Positions 36,296-45,338 are shown, numbered from the stretch's first letter. The stretch is 64,000 bases of DNA from Streptomyces rugosispiralis (GCF_024505145.1 NZ_JANIAA010000026.1:1-64000); one strand, 5' to 3'. Made by a program: numbers and translations. The notes: generated by a model from the sequence alone, not told the origin.

Positions 36296-37186
36296 TCAGC
36301 CCGCCGGATTGTGCCGGACGAGGGCGTCGACCAGGCCGGACGTGGTGTTCGGGAAGTCCATCGGAACGATCCCGAGCCCGGTCAGGACCTGCGCCTCGGC
36401 GCCCTCAAGGAACGATTTCACCCGCGGGTTCAGCCGGTCCGCGTTGGAGCGGGGCGGCAGCAGGGCGGCGGTGGAGACATAGTTCATGAAGAGCTTGCCG
36501 GGCTGGGCCGCCGCCTTGCGGAACTGCGCCTCGATCTTCGGGTACTTGCCGATCGGCTCCGCCATGTAGTCGTCCTGGATGTCGAAGAGCGCGCCGTCGC
36601 CGTACCGCACCCCCGGCATGTTGTCCGAGTCGGCGAGCAGCACCACCCTGCCCCGGGCCTGGCCCAGGGCGGGGAGGGTGCTGTCCAGACGGAACAGCGA
36701 GCGCCAGCCCTTGTCGTCCAGATAGGTGTCGAAGATCCGGCGGAACTCCGCGGCGCTCTCCTCCGAGTACTCCTGCTTGACCCGCATCAGCACGGTCTCC
36801 GACGGATGCGCGGAGAGGAAGGAGCGGCAGGCGCCCAGCACGTCGTCGAAGTTGAGGTTCTGGTAGAAGGCGCCGTGGTGGATGGGGAAGGCGTTGTCGA
36901 AGGCGCGGCAGCGGATGTCCAGGAAGCGGATGCCACTGGCCAGCTGGTCGGCGATGGTGGTGTTCTGACACTCCGTCCACGGACCGCCGAAGCGGGCGCC
37001 GGAGTCGTGGGTTCCGGGCAGCGTCAGCCGCTGGACCGGAGTGGCGTCGGCGATGGCCGACAGCCAGTCCTGGGCGGCGACCGGCCGGGGCGGCGCGGCG
37101 GTGGCCGTCGCGGTACCGCCGACGGCGGTGACCAGCCCCGCGGTGGACAGCGCTGCCGCGCCTCTGAGGAACCCTCGCCGGTCCAT
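36296..37186 (-). CDS. Tat-exported phosphatidylinositol-specific phospholipase C-like protein
   Basis: About 296 residues from ATG 37186 (GGGAGTGGGC upstream). The N-terminus MDRRGFLRGAAAL is a twin-arginine signal with a hydrophobic stretch and an ATAA cleavage region. The PI-PLC X domain follows: the first catalytic His in LTLPGTHDSGARFG (near 58), the second in FPIHHGAFYQNL (near 98), then RFLDIR and VLMRVKQE. Bacterial PI-PLC cleaves phosphatidylinositol to a cyclic inositol phosphate without calcium. Convergent with the GH6 gene (10 bp between stops). Confidence 0.9.
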   Translation of the reverse strand: MDRRGFLRGAAALSTAGLVTAVGGTATATAAPPRPVAAQDWLSAIADATPVQRLTLPGTHDSGARFGGPWTECQNTTIADQLASGIRFLDIRCRAFDNAFPIHHGAFYQNLNFDDVLGACRSFLSAHPSETVLMRVKQEYSEESAAEFRRIFDTYLDDKGWRSLFRLDSTLPALGQARGRVVLLADSDNMPGVRYGDGALFDIQDDYMAEPIGKYPKIEAQFRKAAAQPGKLFMNYVSTAALLPPRSNADRLNPRVKSFLEGAEAQVLTGLGIVPMDFPNTTSGLVDALVRHNPAG

Positions 37187-37377
37187 ACGCCCACTCCCGT
37201 CGCTCGCCCGCCGGTGCCGTGCCGGACGGCATCGAAGCACAAACGGCATGGCGGGGCTACGGAAAACGGCTGAATCAGCGGTTCATCGAGGGATTCCCTA
37301 GGGCCTGTCTGGGGTTCTGATCTGGATCAGGGAGCGGGCCCTAGAACCGCCCGGCCGGTCGGAGGGGTGTGACGCCG

Positions 37378-38517
37378 TCAGAGCCAGTCGCGGCGCTTGA
37401 AGATGAGGTACAGGCTGACGCAGACCACCGCCATCAGCAGGATCGCGAAGGGGTAGCCCAGCACCCAGTGCAGCTCGGGCATATGGGTGAAGTTCATCCC
37501 GTAGATGGTGCCGACCAGGGTGGGGGCGAACAGGATGGCCGCCCATGCGGAGATCTTCTTGACCTCCTCGTTCTGCTCGAAGCCCGCCTCGGCCAGCGCC
37601 CGCATCTCGGCGTTCTGCTGCTGGGTCACCAGGGTGGCGTTGACCGCGAGGATATCGGTGAGGGCGGAGCGGAAGCCGTCCACGCGCTCGCTGGTGTGGG
37701 TGACGTGGTCGGCGACGTCCCGCAGATAGCGCTGGAGCTCCTCATCGGTGCCGTACTTGTCGAAACCCGCCATCAGCCCGTGCAACATCCCGACCAGGGG
37801 GCGGGTGGCGCGCTGGAACTCCACCATTTCGCGGGAGAGCTCATAGATGCGCCGCGACACCTCGGGATCGCCCCGGAAGACCTCGGTCTCGATCTCGTCG
37901 ATGTCGTTCTGCACCCCCGCCACGACCGGGGCGTAGCCGTCCACGACCGCGTCGAGGATCGCGTACAGCACGGCCTCGGGGCCCAGCGCCAGCAGCTCGG
38001 GGGTGGACTCCATCCGGGCGCGCACCGCGGACAGGTCCGGCGCCGCGCCGTGCCGGACGGTGATGACGAAGTCGGGGCCCACGAAGACGTGCAGCTCGCC
38101 GAAGTCCACCTCCTCGGGCGCGTCGAGATAGCGGGCGGCGCGCAGCACGACGAAGAGGGTCTCGCCGTAGCGCTCCAGCTTGGGGCGCTGATGGGCCTCC
38201 AGCGCGTCCTCGATGGCCAGCTTGTGCAGATCGAACTCCTCGGCGAGCGAGAGCAGCTCCCCCTCACTCGGCCGGTACAGCCCGATCCACGCCATGGCGC
38301 CCGTCTCCGCGCGCAGCCGCCGGTAGGTGGCGGCGAGGGAGCCGGGGGTGCCGACCCGGCGGCCGTCGCGGTACACGGCGGCGTCCACCACACTGCGCTC
38401 GTCGACCTCGGGCGGGGCCCCGTCGGCCGCCGCGGCCGGCGGCTCACCGCGCGGCGGGCCCGGGGCGGGGCGGAGCCACCGTTTCGTGGGACGCGGGGTG
38501 CGGCGGCGCTCGGACAT
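37378..38517 (-). CDS. corA: CorA-family magnesium/cobalt transport protein
   Basis: 379 residues. A large cytoplasmic alpha/beta domain with a long stalk helix precedes two C-terminal membrane helices (about 320-340 and 350-370). The invariant pore-mouth signature YGMNF and the following MPEL loop are present, and a basic KRRDWL tail ends the protein. CorA forms a pentameric Mg2+ channel. The N-terminal 40 residues are Pro/Arg-rich and lineage-specific. ATG 38517 follows GGAAGGTGAGG. A 16-bp palindrome lies 27 bp upstream. Confidence 0.92.
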   Translation of the reverse strand: MSERRRTPRPTKRWLRPAPGPPRGEPPAAAADGAPPEVDERSVVDAAVYRDGRRVGTPGSLAATYRRLRAETGAMAWIGLYRPSEGELLSLAEEFDLHKLAIEDALEAHQRPKLERYGETLFVVLRAARYLDAPEEVDFGELHVFVGPDFVITVRHGAAPDLSAVRARMESTPELLALGPEAVLYAILDAVVDGYAPVVAGVQNDIDEIETEVFRGDPEVSRRIYELSREMVEFQRATRPLVGMLHGLMAGFDKYGTDEELQRYLRDVADHVTHTSERVDGFRSALTDILAVNATLVTQQQNAEMRALAEAGFEQNEEVKKISAWAAILFAPTLVGTIYGMNFTHMPELHWVLGYPFAILLMAVVCVSLYLIFKRRDWL

Positions 38518-38543
38518 AGAGGGTCCTCACCTTCCTGTCGCGA

Positions 38544-38559
38544 GCACTGACCTCAGTGC
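38544..38559. promoter_or_regulatory. Perfect 16-bp palindrome upstream of corA
   Basis: GCACTGACCTCAGTGC is a perfect inverted repeat (7+2+7) between the probable promoter and the corA start codon. It could be an operator or a leader hairpin that affects corA expression. The flanking 38560-38640 region is locally AT-richer. The rest of the gap up to 38823 shows no supported gene. Confidence 0.5.
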
Positions 38560-38823
38560 AGGATATCGCCCTATATGACCGTGGTGCGCCCTGGGGGTGC
38601 GGCGGGCTGCTTGACGCGATAGTTGCTCCAGATCAAGTGTTTTTTCGAGGGGTACCCGGAGGGCCGCCCTGGGATCCACCGGTCCGTGGTCCGGAGGGGC
38701 CCTTGACCGCCGGGGCACGGAAGCCGCCACCGGCGCCCGCACTCGCCGACCCGGCGCACGGCGACGCGGCTGTGTCCTTCCACCCCCTGCCCCGCGCTGA
38801 GGACAAGTGACAGCATTGACGCT

Positions 38824-38864
38824 CTCCCGCTTAACGGCGGGAGGTTCCACGGGTCGCCCCGTGG
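38824..38864 (-). ncRNA. Probable omega-RNA region / right-end hairpins of the IS605-type element
   Basis: Two stems lie at and over the 3' end of tnpB: CTCCCGC-TTAACG-GCGGGAG (38824-38843, containing the tnpB stop) and CCACGGG-TCGC-CCCGTGG (38847-38864). In IS200/IS605 elements the end of tnpB and the right-end hairpin are transcribed as the guide (omega) RNA, whose guide continues past the element end, here leftward from about 38822. The assignment is inferred from position and structure. Confidence 0.45.
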
Positions 38865-39875
38865 ATTTCCTGCTTCGTCGCCGACTGCCCGCCCGGAGTT
38901 CTCCGTTGAGGTCTTACACCGGCTCCACAGGCCGACACTGCCCGTCCGGCAGCCAGAAGGTTCTTCGCGGCGTTCACGTCACGGTCGTGAGTGGCGCCAC
39001 AGCCACACGTCCAGGTGCGAACATGCGGCGGCATCGCCCCGGCGAGGGCGCCGCAGGCGGAGCACAGCCTGGAGGACGGGAAGAAGCGGTCGACCGCGAT
39101 CACTTCCCGCCCGTACCAGTCGGCCTTGTACTCCAGCATGCTCCGGAAGTCCGACCATGCAGCATCGCTGATGGCGCGGGCCAGGCTCCGGTTCCTGACC
39201 ATGTTCCGTACGGTCAGGTCCTCGATCACGAGCGTTTGGTTCTCACGCACGAGACGAGTGGTCAGCTTGTGCAGCCCGTCACGCCGACGGTCGGTGATCC
39301 GGGCGTGGATCCTGGCGACCTCGCGCCGGGCCTTCGCCCGGTTCGCGGACCCCTTGGCCTTCTTCGCAAGGCGCCGCTGGGCCAGGGCGAGCCGGGCACG
39401 GTCACGGCGCTCGTGCCGGGGATTGGCGATCTTCTCCCCGGTGGAGAGGGTCAGCAAGTGGTCCAGGCCGACGTCGATACCGACCGCCGCACTCGTGGCG
39501 GCCAGTTGCCGGACTCCGGGGTCCTCGCACAGCATCGAGACGAACCAGCGGCCCGCCGCGTCCTGGGACACGGTCACCGTGGACGGCTTCGCTCCCGAGG
39601 GCAGGGGGCGGGACCACACGATGTCCAGTGGTTCCGCCATCTTCGCCAGCGTCAGCTTCCCGTCACGGAAGCGGAAGCCGCTGGTGGTGTACTCGGCGGA
39701 CTTCCGGGACCTCTTCCGAGACTTGAAGCGCGGGTACTTCGCCCGCTGGGCGAAGAAGTGGGTGAACGCCGTCTGGAGGTGCCGCAGCGTCTGCTGGAGC
39801 GGGACCGAGGAGACCTCGTTGAGTTAAGCCAGTTCCTCGGTCCTCTTCCACGCCGTCAGCATCGCCGACCACTAG
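38831..39875 (-). pseudogene. tnpB: IS605-family RNA-guided nuclease TnpB, broken
   Basis: The intact 3' part (38831-39640, 269 codons) keeps the RuvC-like residues GIDVGL, VIEDLTV and the zinc-finger/last Asp block CSACGA...CGCGATHDRDVNAAKN. Upstream, conserved TnpB sequence continues in frame (LNEVSSVPLQQTLRHLQTAF...) but is interrupted by TAA at the position of a conserved Trp (ELA-stop-LNEV, near 39825). Beyond WSAMLTAWKR another stop occurs and the first 40-50 residues are missing. No tnpA is present. An internal restart at ATG 39640 would lack the recognition lobe. Probably inactive. Confidence 0.85.
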
Positions 39876-39976
39876 CGGGACTACAGGTGAAGATCAAACC
39901 CGCGGGTCAGGGCACGGTACTCCGCCCCGGCGGCGAAACCCCGCTCCTCAACCTGCTCCGCGAGAGTCCATTTCCT

Positions 39977-39996
39977 CTCCGCCGTGAACGGCGGAG
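39977..39996. repeat. Second IS605-like end hairpin, upstream of the acyl-CoA ligase gene
   Basis: CTCCGCCG-TGAA-CGGCGGAG is a perfect 8-bp stem. With its flanks it resembles the element's other end: CTCTCC...AACGGCGG...AG...CCACGG occurs at both 38822-38852 and 39975-40003. It limits the element 19 bp before the start codon at 40015. Confidence 0.6.
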
Positions 39997-40014
39997 CAAC
40001 CACGGAGGAATCTG

Positions 40015-41781
40015 ATGAATTCGGCCCAGGACTTCCGCGCGGCACGGGACTTCCTGCTCGGCCACCGCGAGGACTACGCGGCGGCGTACGAGGGATTCCG
40101 CTGGCCCCGCCCGGAGCGGTTCAACTGGGCGCTGGACTGGTTCGACGGGATCGCCGGGCGTGCCGGTGACCGTACCGCCCTGCACATCGTCGAGGAGGAC
40201 GGCAGCGAGATCCGCCTGACCTTCGAGGAGCTGCGCCGCCGCTCCAACCGGGCCGCGAACTGGCTGCGCGAGCGGGGCGTACGGGCCGGTGACCGCATCG
40301 TGGTCATGCTCGGCAACCAGGCCGAGCTGTGGGAGACCGCGCTGGCCGCGATGAAGTTGCGCGCCGTGGTCATCCCGGCCACCCCGCTGCTCGGACCGCT
40401 CGACCTCGCCGACCGTATCGAGCGCGGCCGGGCGCGGCACGTGATCGTGCGGGCCGGGGACACCGGCAAGTTCGCGGATGTGGCCGGGGACTACACCCGG
40501 ATCGCGGTCGGCGGCGCGCCCGAGGGCTGGCTCGCCTACGAGGACGCCGGGACCGCCGCCATCACGGTGAACGGTGCGGCGGGCGCCGCGGCCGACGGTG
40601 CCGGGGACGACGGCGCCACGGCCGACGGTGCCGGGGGCGACGGTGCCGGGAACGATGAGCCCTTCACCCCCGACGGTCCCACCCTCGCCACCGACCCCCT
40701 GATGCTGTACTTCACCTCCGGCACCACCGCCCGCCCCAAGCTGGTCGAGCACACCCACATCTCATACCCCATCGGACATCTGTCGACGATGTACTGGATC
40801 GGGGTCGAGCCGGGCGATGTCCACCTCAACATCTCCTCCCCCGGATGGGCCAAGCACGCCTGGTCCAATCTCTTCGCCCCCTGGAACGCCGAGGCCACGG
40901 TCTTCGTCCACAACTACACCCGGTTCGACGCCGCCCGGCTGATGGCCGAGATGGACCGCTGCGGGATCACCACCTTCTGTGCCCCGCCCACCGTCTGGCG
41001 GATGCTCATCCAGGCCGACCTCACCCAGCTGCGCACCCCGCCCCGGGAGGCCGTCGCCGCGGGCGAGCCGCTGAACCCCGAGGTCATCGAGCATGTGCGG
41101 CGCGCCTGGGGGGTCACCATCCGGGACGGCTTCGGCCAGACCGAGACGGCCGTCCAGGTGGCCAACACCCCCGGACAGCCGCTCAAGCCGGGTTCGATGG
41201 GTCGGCCCACCCCCGGGTTCCGGGTCGTCCTGCTCGATCCGGTCACCGGCCGGCCCGGTGAGGAGGGCGAGATCTGCCTCGACCTCACCGGCGCCGAGGG
41301 CCGCCCGGTCGGCCTGATGACCGGCTACGAGGGCGATGAGGAGCGCACCGCCGAGGCCACCGCGGGCGGCTACTACCGCACCGGGGACATCGGCTCGCGC
41401 GACGCCGACGGCTACATCACCTACATCGGCCGTGCCGACGACGTCTTCAAGGCGTCCGACTACAAGATCTCCCCGTTCGAGCTGGAGAGCGCGCTGCTGG
41501 AGCATGAGGCGGTGGCCGAGGCCGCCGTCGTCCCGGCTCCCGACCCGGTGCGGCTCGCCGTGCCGAAGGCGTACATCGTCCTCGCGGAGGGCTGGGAGCC
41601 CGGCCCGGACACGGCGAAGGCGCTGTTCGCGCACTCGCGGGCGGTGCTCGCGCCGTACAAGCGGATCCGCCGACTGGAGTTCGCCGACCTGCCCAAGACG
41701 GTTTCCGGGAAGATTCGCCGGATCGAGCTGCGTGAACGCACGGCACAGGGCGGCGGTATCGAGTTTCATGAGGAGATCTGA
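40015..41781 (+). CDS. AMP-binding acyl-CoA synthetase (medium-chain/ACSM-like)
   Basis: 588-residue ANL-superfamily enzyme. It has the P-loop YFTSGTTARPKLVEH (A3, near 237), DGFGQTET (A5, near 376), YRTGDIGSRDADGYITYIGR (A7/A8) and the catalytic Lys in PKTVSGKIRR (A10, near 563). It activates a carboxylic acid via an acyl-adenylate and transfers it to CoA. The overall pattern fits medium-chain or acetate-like ligases, but the substrate is not defined. A Gly/Ala/Asp-rich simple-repeat insert (about 40570-40665) lies between A2 and A3. GGAGGA precedes ATG 40015, very close to the end of the decayed IS. A second ligase gene follows 73 bp on. Confidence 0.88.
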   Translation: MNSAQDFRAARDFLLGHREDYAAAYEGFRWPRPERFNWALDWFDGIAGRAGDRTALHIVEEDGSEIRLTFEELRRRSNRAANWLRERGVRAGDRIVVMLGNQAELWETALAAMKLRAVVIPATPLLGPLDLADRIERGRARHVIVRAGDTGKFADVAGDYTRIAVGGAPEGWLAYEDAGTAAITVNGAAGAAADGAGDDGATADGAGGDGAGNDEPFTPDGPTLATDPLMLYFTSGTTARPKLVEHTHISYPIGHLSTMYWIGVEPGDVHLNISSPGWAKHAWSNLFAPWNAEATVFVHNYTRFDAARLMAEMDRCGITTFCAPPTVWRMLIQADLTQLRTPPREAVAAGEPLNPEVIEHVRRAWGVTIRDGFGQTETAVQVANTPGQPLKPGSMGRPTPGFRVVLLDPVTGRPGEEGEICLDLTGAEGRPVGLMTGYEGDEERTAEATAGGYYRTGDIGSRDADGYITYIGRADDVFKASDYKISPFELESALLEHEAVAEAAVVPAPDPVRLAVPKAYIVLAEGWEPGPDTAKALFAHSRAVLAPYKRIRRLEFADLPKTVSGKIRRIELRERTAQGGGIEFHEEI

Positions 41782-41809
41782 TGACTGACGCTCATATGAT
41801 GACCCACCC

Positions 41810-41833
41810 TCACGAACGTGAAGGCGTTCGTGA
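41810..41833 (+). promoter_or_regulatory. Perfect inverted repeat between the two acyl-CoA ligase genes
   Basis: TCACGAACG and CGTTCGTGA form a perfect 9-bp inverted repeat with a 6-nt spacer, ending 21 bp before the start at 41855. It is a good operator candidate for a TetR-type fatty-acid regulator, or an mRNA hairpin that uncouples the two genes. Confidence 0.55.
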
Positions 41834-41854
41834 CCGTGCCACCAAGGAGCTGCC

Positions 41855-43579
41855 ATGACCGACCTGACGTCCGACCCACCAAGCCCAGCCGGGCTCTCCT
41901 ACGCCAGTGGAGTCGGTGACCTCCCGCTGCTCGGCGACACCATCGGCGCCAACCTGGCCCGTACCGTCGAGCTGTACGGCGAGCGCGACGCGCTCGTCGA
42001 CATCCCCTCCGGCCGCCGCTGGACCTACGCCGAGTTCGGCCGGTCGGTGGAGGAGGTCGCGCTCGGGCTGATGGCCAAGGGGGTCGCCAAGGGCGACCGG
42101 GTCGGCATCTGGGCCGTCAACTGCCCCGAATGGGTGCTGTTGCAGTACGCGACCGCCCGCATCGGCGCCATCATGGTCAATATCAACCCCGCATACCGCG
42201 TACACGAACTGCGGTATGTGCTCCAGCAGGCGGGCATCTCGGTCCTGGTCGCCTCCACCGAGCACAAGACCAGCGACTACCGCCGGATGGTCGAGCAGGT
42301 GCGCTCGGCCTGCTCCGCGCTGCGCGATGTCATCTACATCGGCGACCGGACCTGGGACATGCTGGTGCGCGCGGGAGCCGATGTCGCCCCCGGGCGGCTG
42401 GCCGAGCGCGAGGCCCGGATCGGCTGCGACGACGCGGTCAACATCCAGTACACCTCCGGCACCACCGGCTTCCCCAAGGGCGCCACCCTCTCCCACCACA
42501 GCATCCTCAACAACGGCTTCTTCGTGGGGGAGACGGTCCGCTACACCGCCCAGGACCGGATCTGTGTGCCGGTGCCCTTCTACCACTGCTTCGGCATGGT
42601 GATGGGCAACCTCGCGGCCACCACCCACGGCGCCTGCGTGGTCATCCCCGCCCCCACCTTCGACGCCGTCGCCACCCTCTCCGCCGTCGAACGGGAGCGC
42701 TGCACCTCGCTGTACGGCGTCCCCACCATGTTCATCGCCGAGCTGGCCCTGCCGGACTTCGCCACCTTCGACCTCAGCTCGCTGCGCACCGGCATCATGG
42801 CCGGATCGCCCTGCCCGGTGGAGGTGATGCGGCGGGTGGTCGACGAGATGCACATGGAGGAGGTGTCCATCTGCTACGGCATGACCGAGACCTCACCGGT
42901 CTCCACCCAGACCCGGCCCGATGACGAGCTCGTGCGCCGCACCTCGACGGTCGGCCGGGTGCTGCCGCATGTCGAGGTCAAGATCGTCGATCCGGCGACC
43001 GGGGCGACCGTGCCCCACGGCACCCGCGGTGAGCTGTGCACCCGCGGCTACTCGGTGATGCTCGGCTACTGGCAGGAGCCCGAGCGGACCGCCGAGGCGA
43101 TCGACTCGGCGCGCTGGATGCACACCGGCGACCTCGCGGTGATGGACGGCGAGGGCTACGTCCAGATCGTGGGCCGGATCAAGGACATGATCGTCCGCGG
43201 TGGGGAGAACGTCTATCCGCGGGAGATCGAGGAGTTTCTGCACACCCACCCCAAGATCGCGGATGTGCAGGTCGTCGGCGTACCGGACGAGAAGTACGGC
43301 GAGGAGATCCTGGCCTGCGTCATCCTGCGCGAGGGCGCCAGGACCCTCACCCGCGACGAGCTCGCCCGCTTCTGCCGGGGCCGCCTCGCCCACTACAAGG
43401 TCCCCCGCTATCTGCGGCTCATGGACGCCTTCCCGATGACGGTCAGCGGCAAGGTCCGCAAGGTCGAGCTGCGTGAGACGGCCGCCCGGGAGCTGCTGCC
43501 CGAGACCCGGTCCGAGGCCGATCCGGCCAGATCGGAAACGCTTGCCGAGCGGGCCGAGCCCCAGGCCGCGCCCAGCTGA
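41855..43579 (+). CDS. fadD: AMP-binding fatty-acyl-CoA synthetase
   Basis: 574-residue ANL enzyme. Motifs are QYTSGTTGFPKGATLSH (A3, near 196), YGMTETSPVS (A5, near 340), MHTGDLAVMDGEGYVQIVGR (A7) and MTVSGKVRK (A10, near 529). The N-terminal part (LIDIPSGRRWTYAEF-type) and NINPAYR motif are typical of FadD-like ligases for medium or long fatty acids. It likely feeds beta-oxidation with the preceding ligase. AAGGAG precedes ATG 41855. A terminator follows at 43588. The exact chain length is unknown. Confidence 0.9.
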   Translation: MTDLTSDPPSPAGLSYASGVGDLPLLGDTIGANLARTVELYGERDALVDIPSGRRWTYAEFGRSVEEVALGLMAKGVAKGDRVGIWAVNCPEWVLLQYATARIGAIMVNINPAYRVHELRYVLQQAGISVLVASTEHKTSDYRRMVEQVRSACSALRDVIYIGDRTWDMLVRAGADVAPGRLAEREARIGCDDAVNIQYTSGTTGFPKGATLSHHSILNNGFFVGETVRYTAQDRICVPVPFYHCFGMVMGNLAATTHGACVVIPAPTFDAVATLSAVERERCTSLYGVPTMFIAELALPDFATFDLSSLRTGIMAGSPCPVEVMRRVVDEMHMEEVSICYGMTETSPVSTQTRPDDELVRRTSTVGRVLPHVEVKIVDPATGATVPHGTRGELCTRGYSVMLGYWQEPERTAEAIDSARWMHTGDLAVMDGEGYVQIVGRIKDMIVRGGENVYPREIEEFLHTHPKIADVQVVGVPDEKYGEEILACVILREGARTLTRDELARFCRGRLAHYKVPRYLRLMDAFPMTVSGKVRKVELRETAARELLPETRSEADPARSETLAERAEPQAAPS

Positions 43580-43587
43580 TGAGATGC

Positions 43588-43613
43588 GGGCCCCTCTACC
43601 ACAGCAGGGGCCC
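43588..43613 (+). terminator. Terminator-like hairpin after fadD
   Basis: GGGCCCCT and AGGGGCCC form a perfect 8-bp stem with a 10-nt loop. It lies between convergent fadD and the metallopeptidase gene and may serve both. Confidence 0.65.
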
Positions 43614-43647
43614 ACACCCCGCGCCCCGGCCCTTCAGCCGGTCGCCG

Positions 43648-44418
43648 TCACTGAACGCCGGTCGGCAGACACGACTTCACCCCGGATCGCGCGCCGCGGC
43701 TGAAGTAGGAGACCCGCTGGGAGGCGTCGCCGTGGTCGGAGACATCGGTCCACGGCGTCCGGTCGGCGAGCGCGGTCAGGGCGTCCGCCAACTCCTCGGT
43801 GTCGCCGTCCTCGAAGGTGAGCGTCCCGTCCTGCGCGGCGCCGAAGAGGACCGCCCCGGCCAGGCAGTCGGCCTGCAGCTCACGGGCCAGGTCGACCAGT
43901 CCCGCGTCCAGCCGGTTCTGGACCGCGTGGCCCCACTCATGGGCGATCACCAGATAGACCCAGGCGTCGCCGCGCGCGTGGCCCCAGCGCATCAGATCCA
44001 TGTCCCACGCTATGTAGTCGCCGTCCGGGCAGTACACCGCGTTGTCGTCCGGGAGGGGCGCACCGCCGCACACCGGGGTGCCGGGGGTGTCGCCGTCGTA
44101 GGCCCCCGCGACCCGGGGCGGCCCGTAGCCGCTGGTGAACAGCTGGGACCAGTGGGTCTGCCAGTAGGTATTGGTGACGGAGACCGCCGCCTGGATGTCC
44201 TCCTCCACGCTGCCTCCACCGTCGGGTCCGGCACCGGGGGTCGGCGCGGCGGGCGAGCTGGAGAGCGGTCCGGGCGCGGGCGAGGAGCGGCCCACCGCGG
44301 GCGAGGAGCTCTCCACCGCGGGCGAGGGCACATCGCCGCCCCCGCATCCGGTCACCAGGAGAAGGGTCAGGGCGGCGGCGAGAGCGGCGCATGACCTCGG
44401 GTACCACGGGACAGCCAT
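43648..44418 (-). CDS. Lipoprotein neutral zinc metallopeptidase (YpfJ-like)
   Basis: 256 residues. The N-terminal lipoprotein signal ends in the lipobox LLVTGC, so the mature protein is anchored outside the membrane. A Ser/Pro/Ala linker (25-65) follows. The catalytic domain carries the zinc motif HEWGH (near 162) and the downstream third-ligand region ELQADCLAG, typical of the putative neutral zinc metallopeptidase family. Substrates are unknown. It stands alone between two other minus/plus units. Confidence 0.88.
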   Translation of the reverse strand: MAVPWYPRSCAALAAALTLLLVTGCGGGDVPSPAVESSSPAVGRSSPAPGPLSSSPAAPTPGAGPDGGGSVEEDIQAAVSVTNTYWQTHWSQLFTSGYGPPRVAGAYDGDTPGTPVCGGAPLPDDNAVYCPDGDYIAWDMDLMRWGHARGDAWVYLVIAHEWGHAVQNRLDAGLVDLARELQADCLAGAVLFGAAQDGTLTFEDGDTEELADALTALADRTPWTDVSDHGDASQRVSYFSRGARSGVKSCLPTGVQ

Positions 44419-44519
44419 CGTTCGGCCTCCGGCCGGTCGAGCGGATGGGGCGGGTGAACGGTGGAGGGCGGCCCCTCAAAGGAAGCGTTCCCCGGTCATG
44501 AGCACAAGGGCCGACCGGG

Positions 44520-45224
44520 TCAGCCGTCCGGCGGGCCCATCCGGATCAGTGCGTCCGCCGGGTCGTTGACGGGCTGTGGGGTGCCGGTGAGGTCCATGAT
44601 GAACAGCGGCAGATGCAGCGCGTCGGCGCGCGTCCGCGCCTCCCGCGCGTAGCCCGCGAGCGAGAAGCAGACGCTCATCGCCGACTTGTGGAGCCCGTTG
44701 AGCCAGAGGCACTCGATGTCCCGCAGCCCGGTGGGGCGGGTGGTCGGATCGACCTGGGCCACCACGCCCGTCCCGTACAGGTCCACCCCGGAGACCGCCC
44801 GGTCCTCCGCGGGCCGCAGGCTGTGGAAGCCGAGCCACGTCAGATACTGCGCGGCGGCGGTGACCGCGTCCCGCGCGGTACGGATGGTGACCGGCCGGAA
44901 GGCCGGGCGCCGCACCACCGGGCCGCCGGTCCCGGCCGCCGCGCCCGCTCCGGCCGGGGGCGGCGCGGCGGCGACGGGAACGCGCACCACCGCGCCGCAG
45001 TCGCAGCCGAGCTCCGGCTGCGGCCAGTGGCCCTGGCGGCCGCAGGACGGGCAGTTCACCGCCACCCAGAGGTTCTCCCAGGTGCGGTGGCCGAACTCCT
45101 CCGGGCTGCCGTCGCGGAGCACGGGGAGGGTGACCGGGACGCCGCACGCACAGGGGAAGGCGGGCGGCGTGAACGACTGCTCGCGACGGCACGCGGGACA
45201 ACGCACCGGCACGTTGTCTGTCAT
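44520..45224 (-). CDS. Zinc-ribbon protein with a possible Mrr-like (PD-(D/E)XK) domain
   Basis: 234 residues. Two N-terminal zinc ribbons (CPACRRE...CAC, residues 9-28; CPSCGRQ...CDC, 58-76) are followed by an Ala/Pro/Gly linker. The C-terminal domain (VSGVDLYGTGVVAQVDPTT...IECLWLNGL...FSLAGYAREARTRADAL...PLFIMDL) has the order of the Mrr restriction-endonuclease fold: GvDl, then aQVK, then a sGYt..A helix and a final Lf.lD strand. The catalytic Lys of QVK is Asp here, so nuclease activity is questionable. Fold assignment is inference. Confidence 0.6.
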   Translation of the reverse strand: MTDNVPVRCPACRREQSFTPPAFPCACGVPVTLPVLRDGSPEEFGHRTWENLWVAVNCPSCGRQGHWPQPELGCDCGAVVRVPVAAAPPPAGAGAAAGTGGPVVRRPAFRPVTIRTARDAVTAAAQYLTWLGFHSLRPAEDRAVSGVDLYGTGVVAQVDPTTRPTGLRDIECLWLNGLHKSAMSVCFSLAGYAREARTRADALHLPLFIMDLTGTPQPVNDPADALIRMGPPDG

Positions 45225-45338
45225 CGGGGCGCTCCGTGGACGGAAGGCGGATGCGGTATCGGTCCATGCTCCCCGAAGCGGGCCGCCGCGGGGAGGGACT
45301 TGGGCGTTCTGTCCCCCGTAGCGGGGGCGCCGTGTTAA

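Noticed and set aside
38556..38810. 84-codon plus-strand frame between corA and the IS element
   Set aside because: The GTG start lies inside the corA-leader palindrome with no Shine-Dalgarno, and the product is Pro/Gly-rich with no similarity I recognise.
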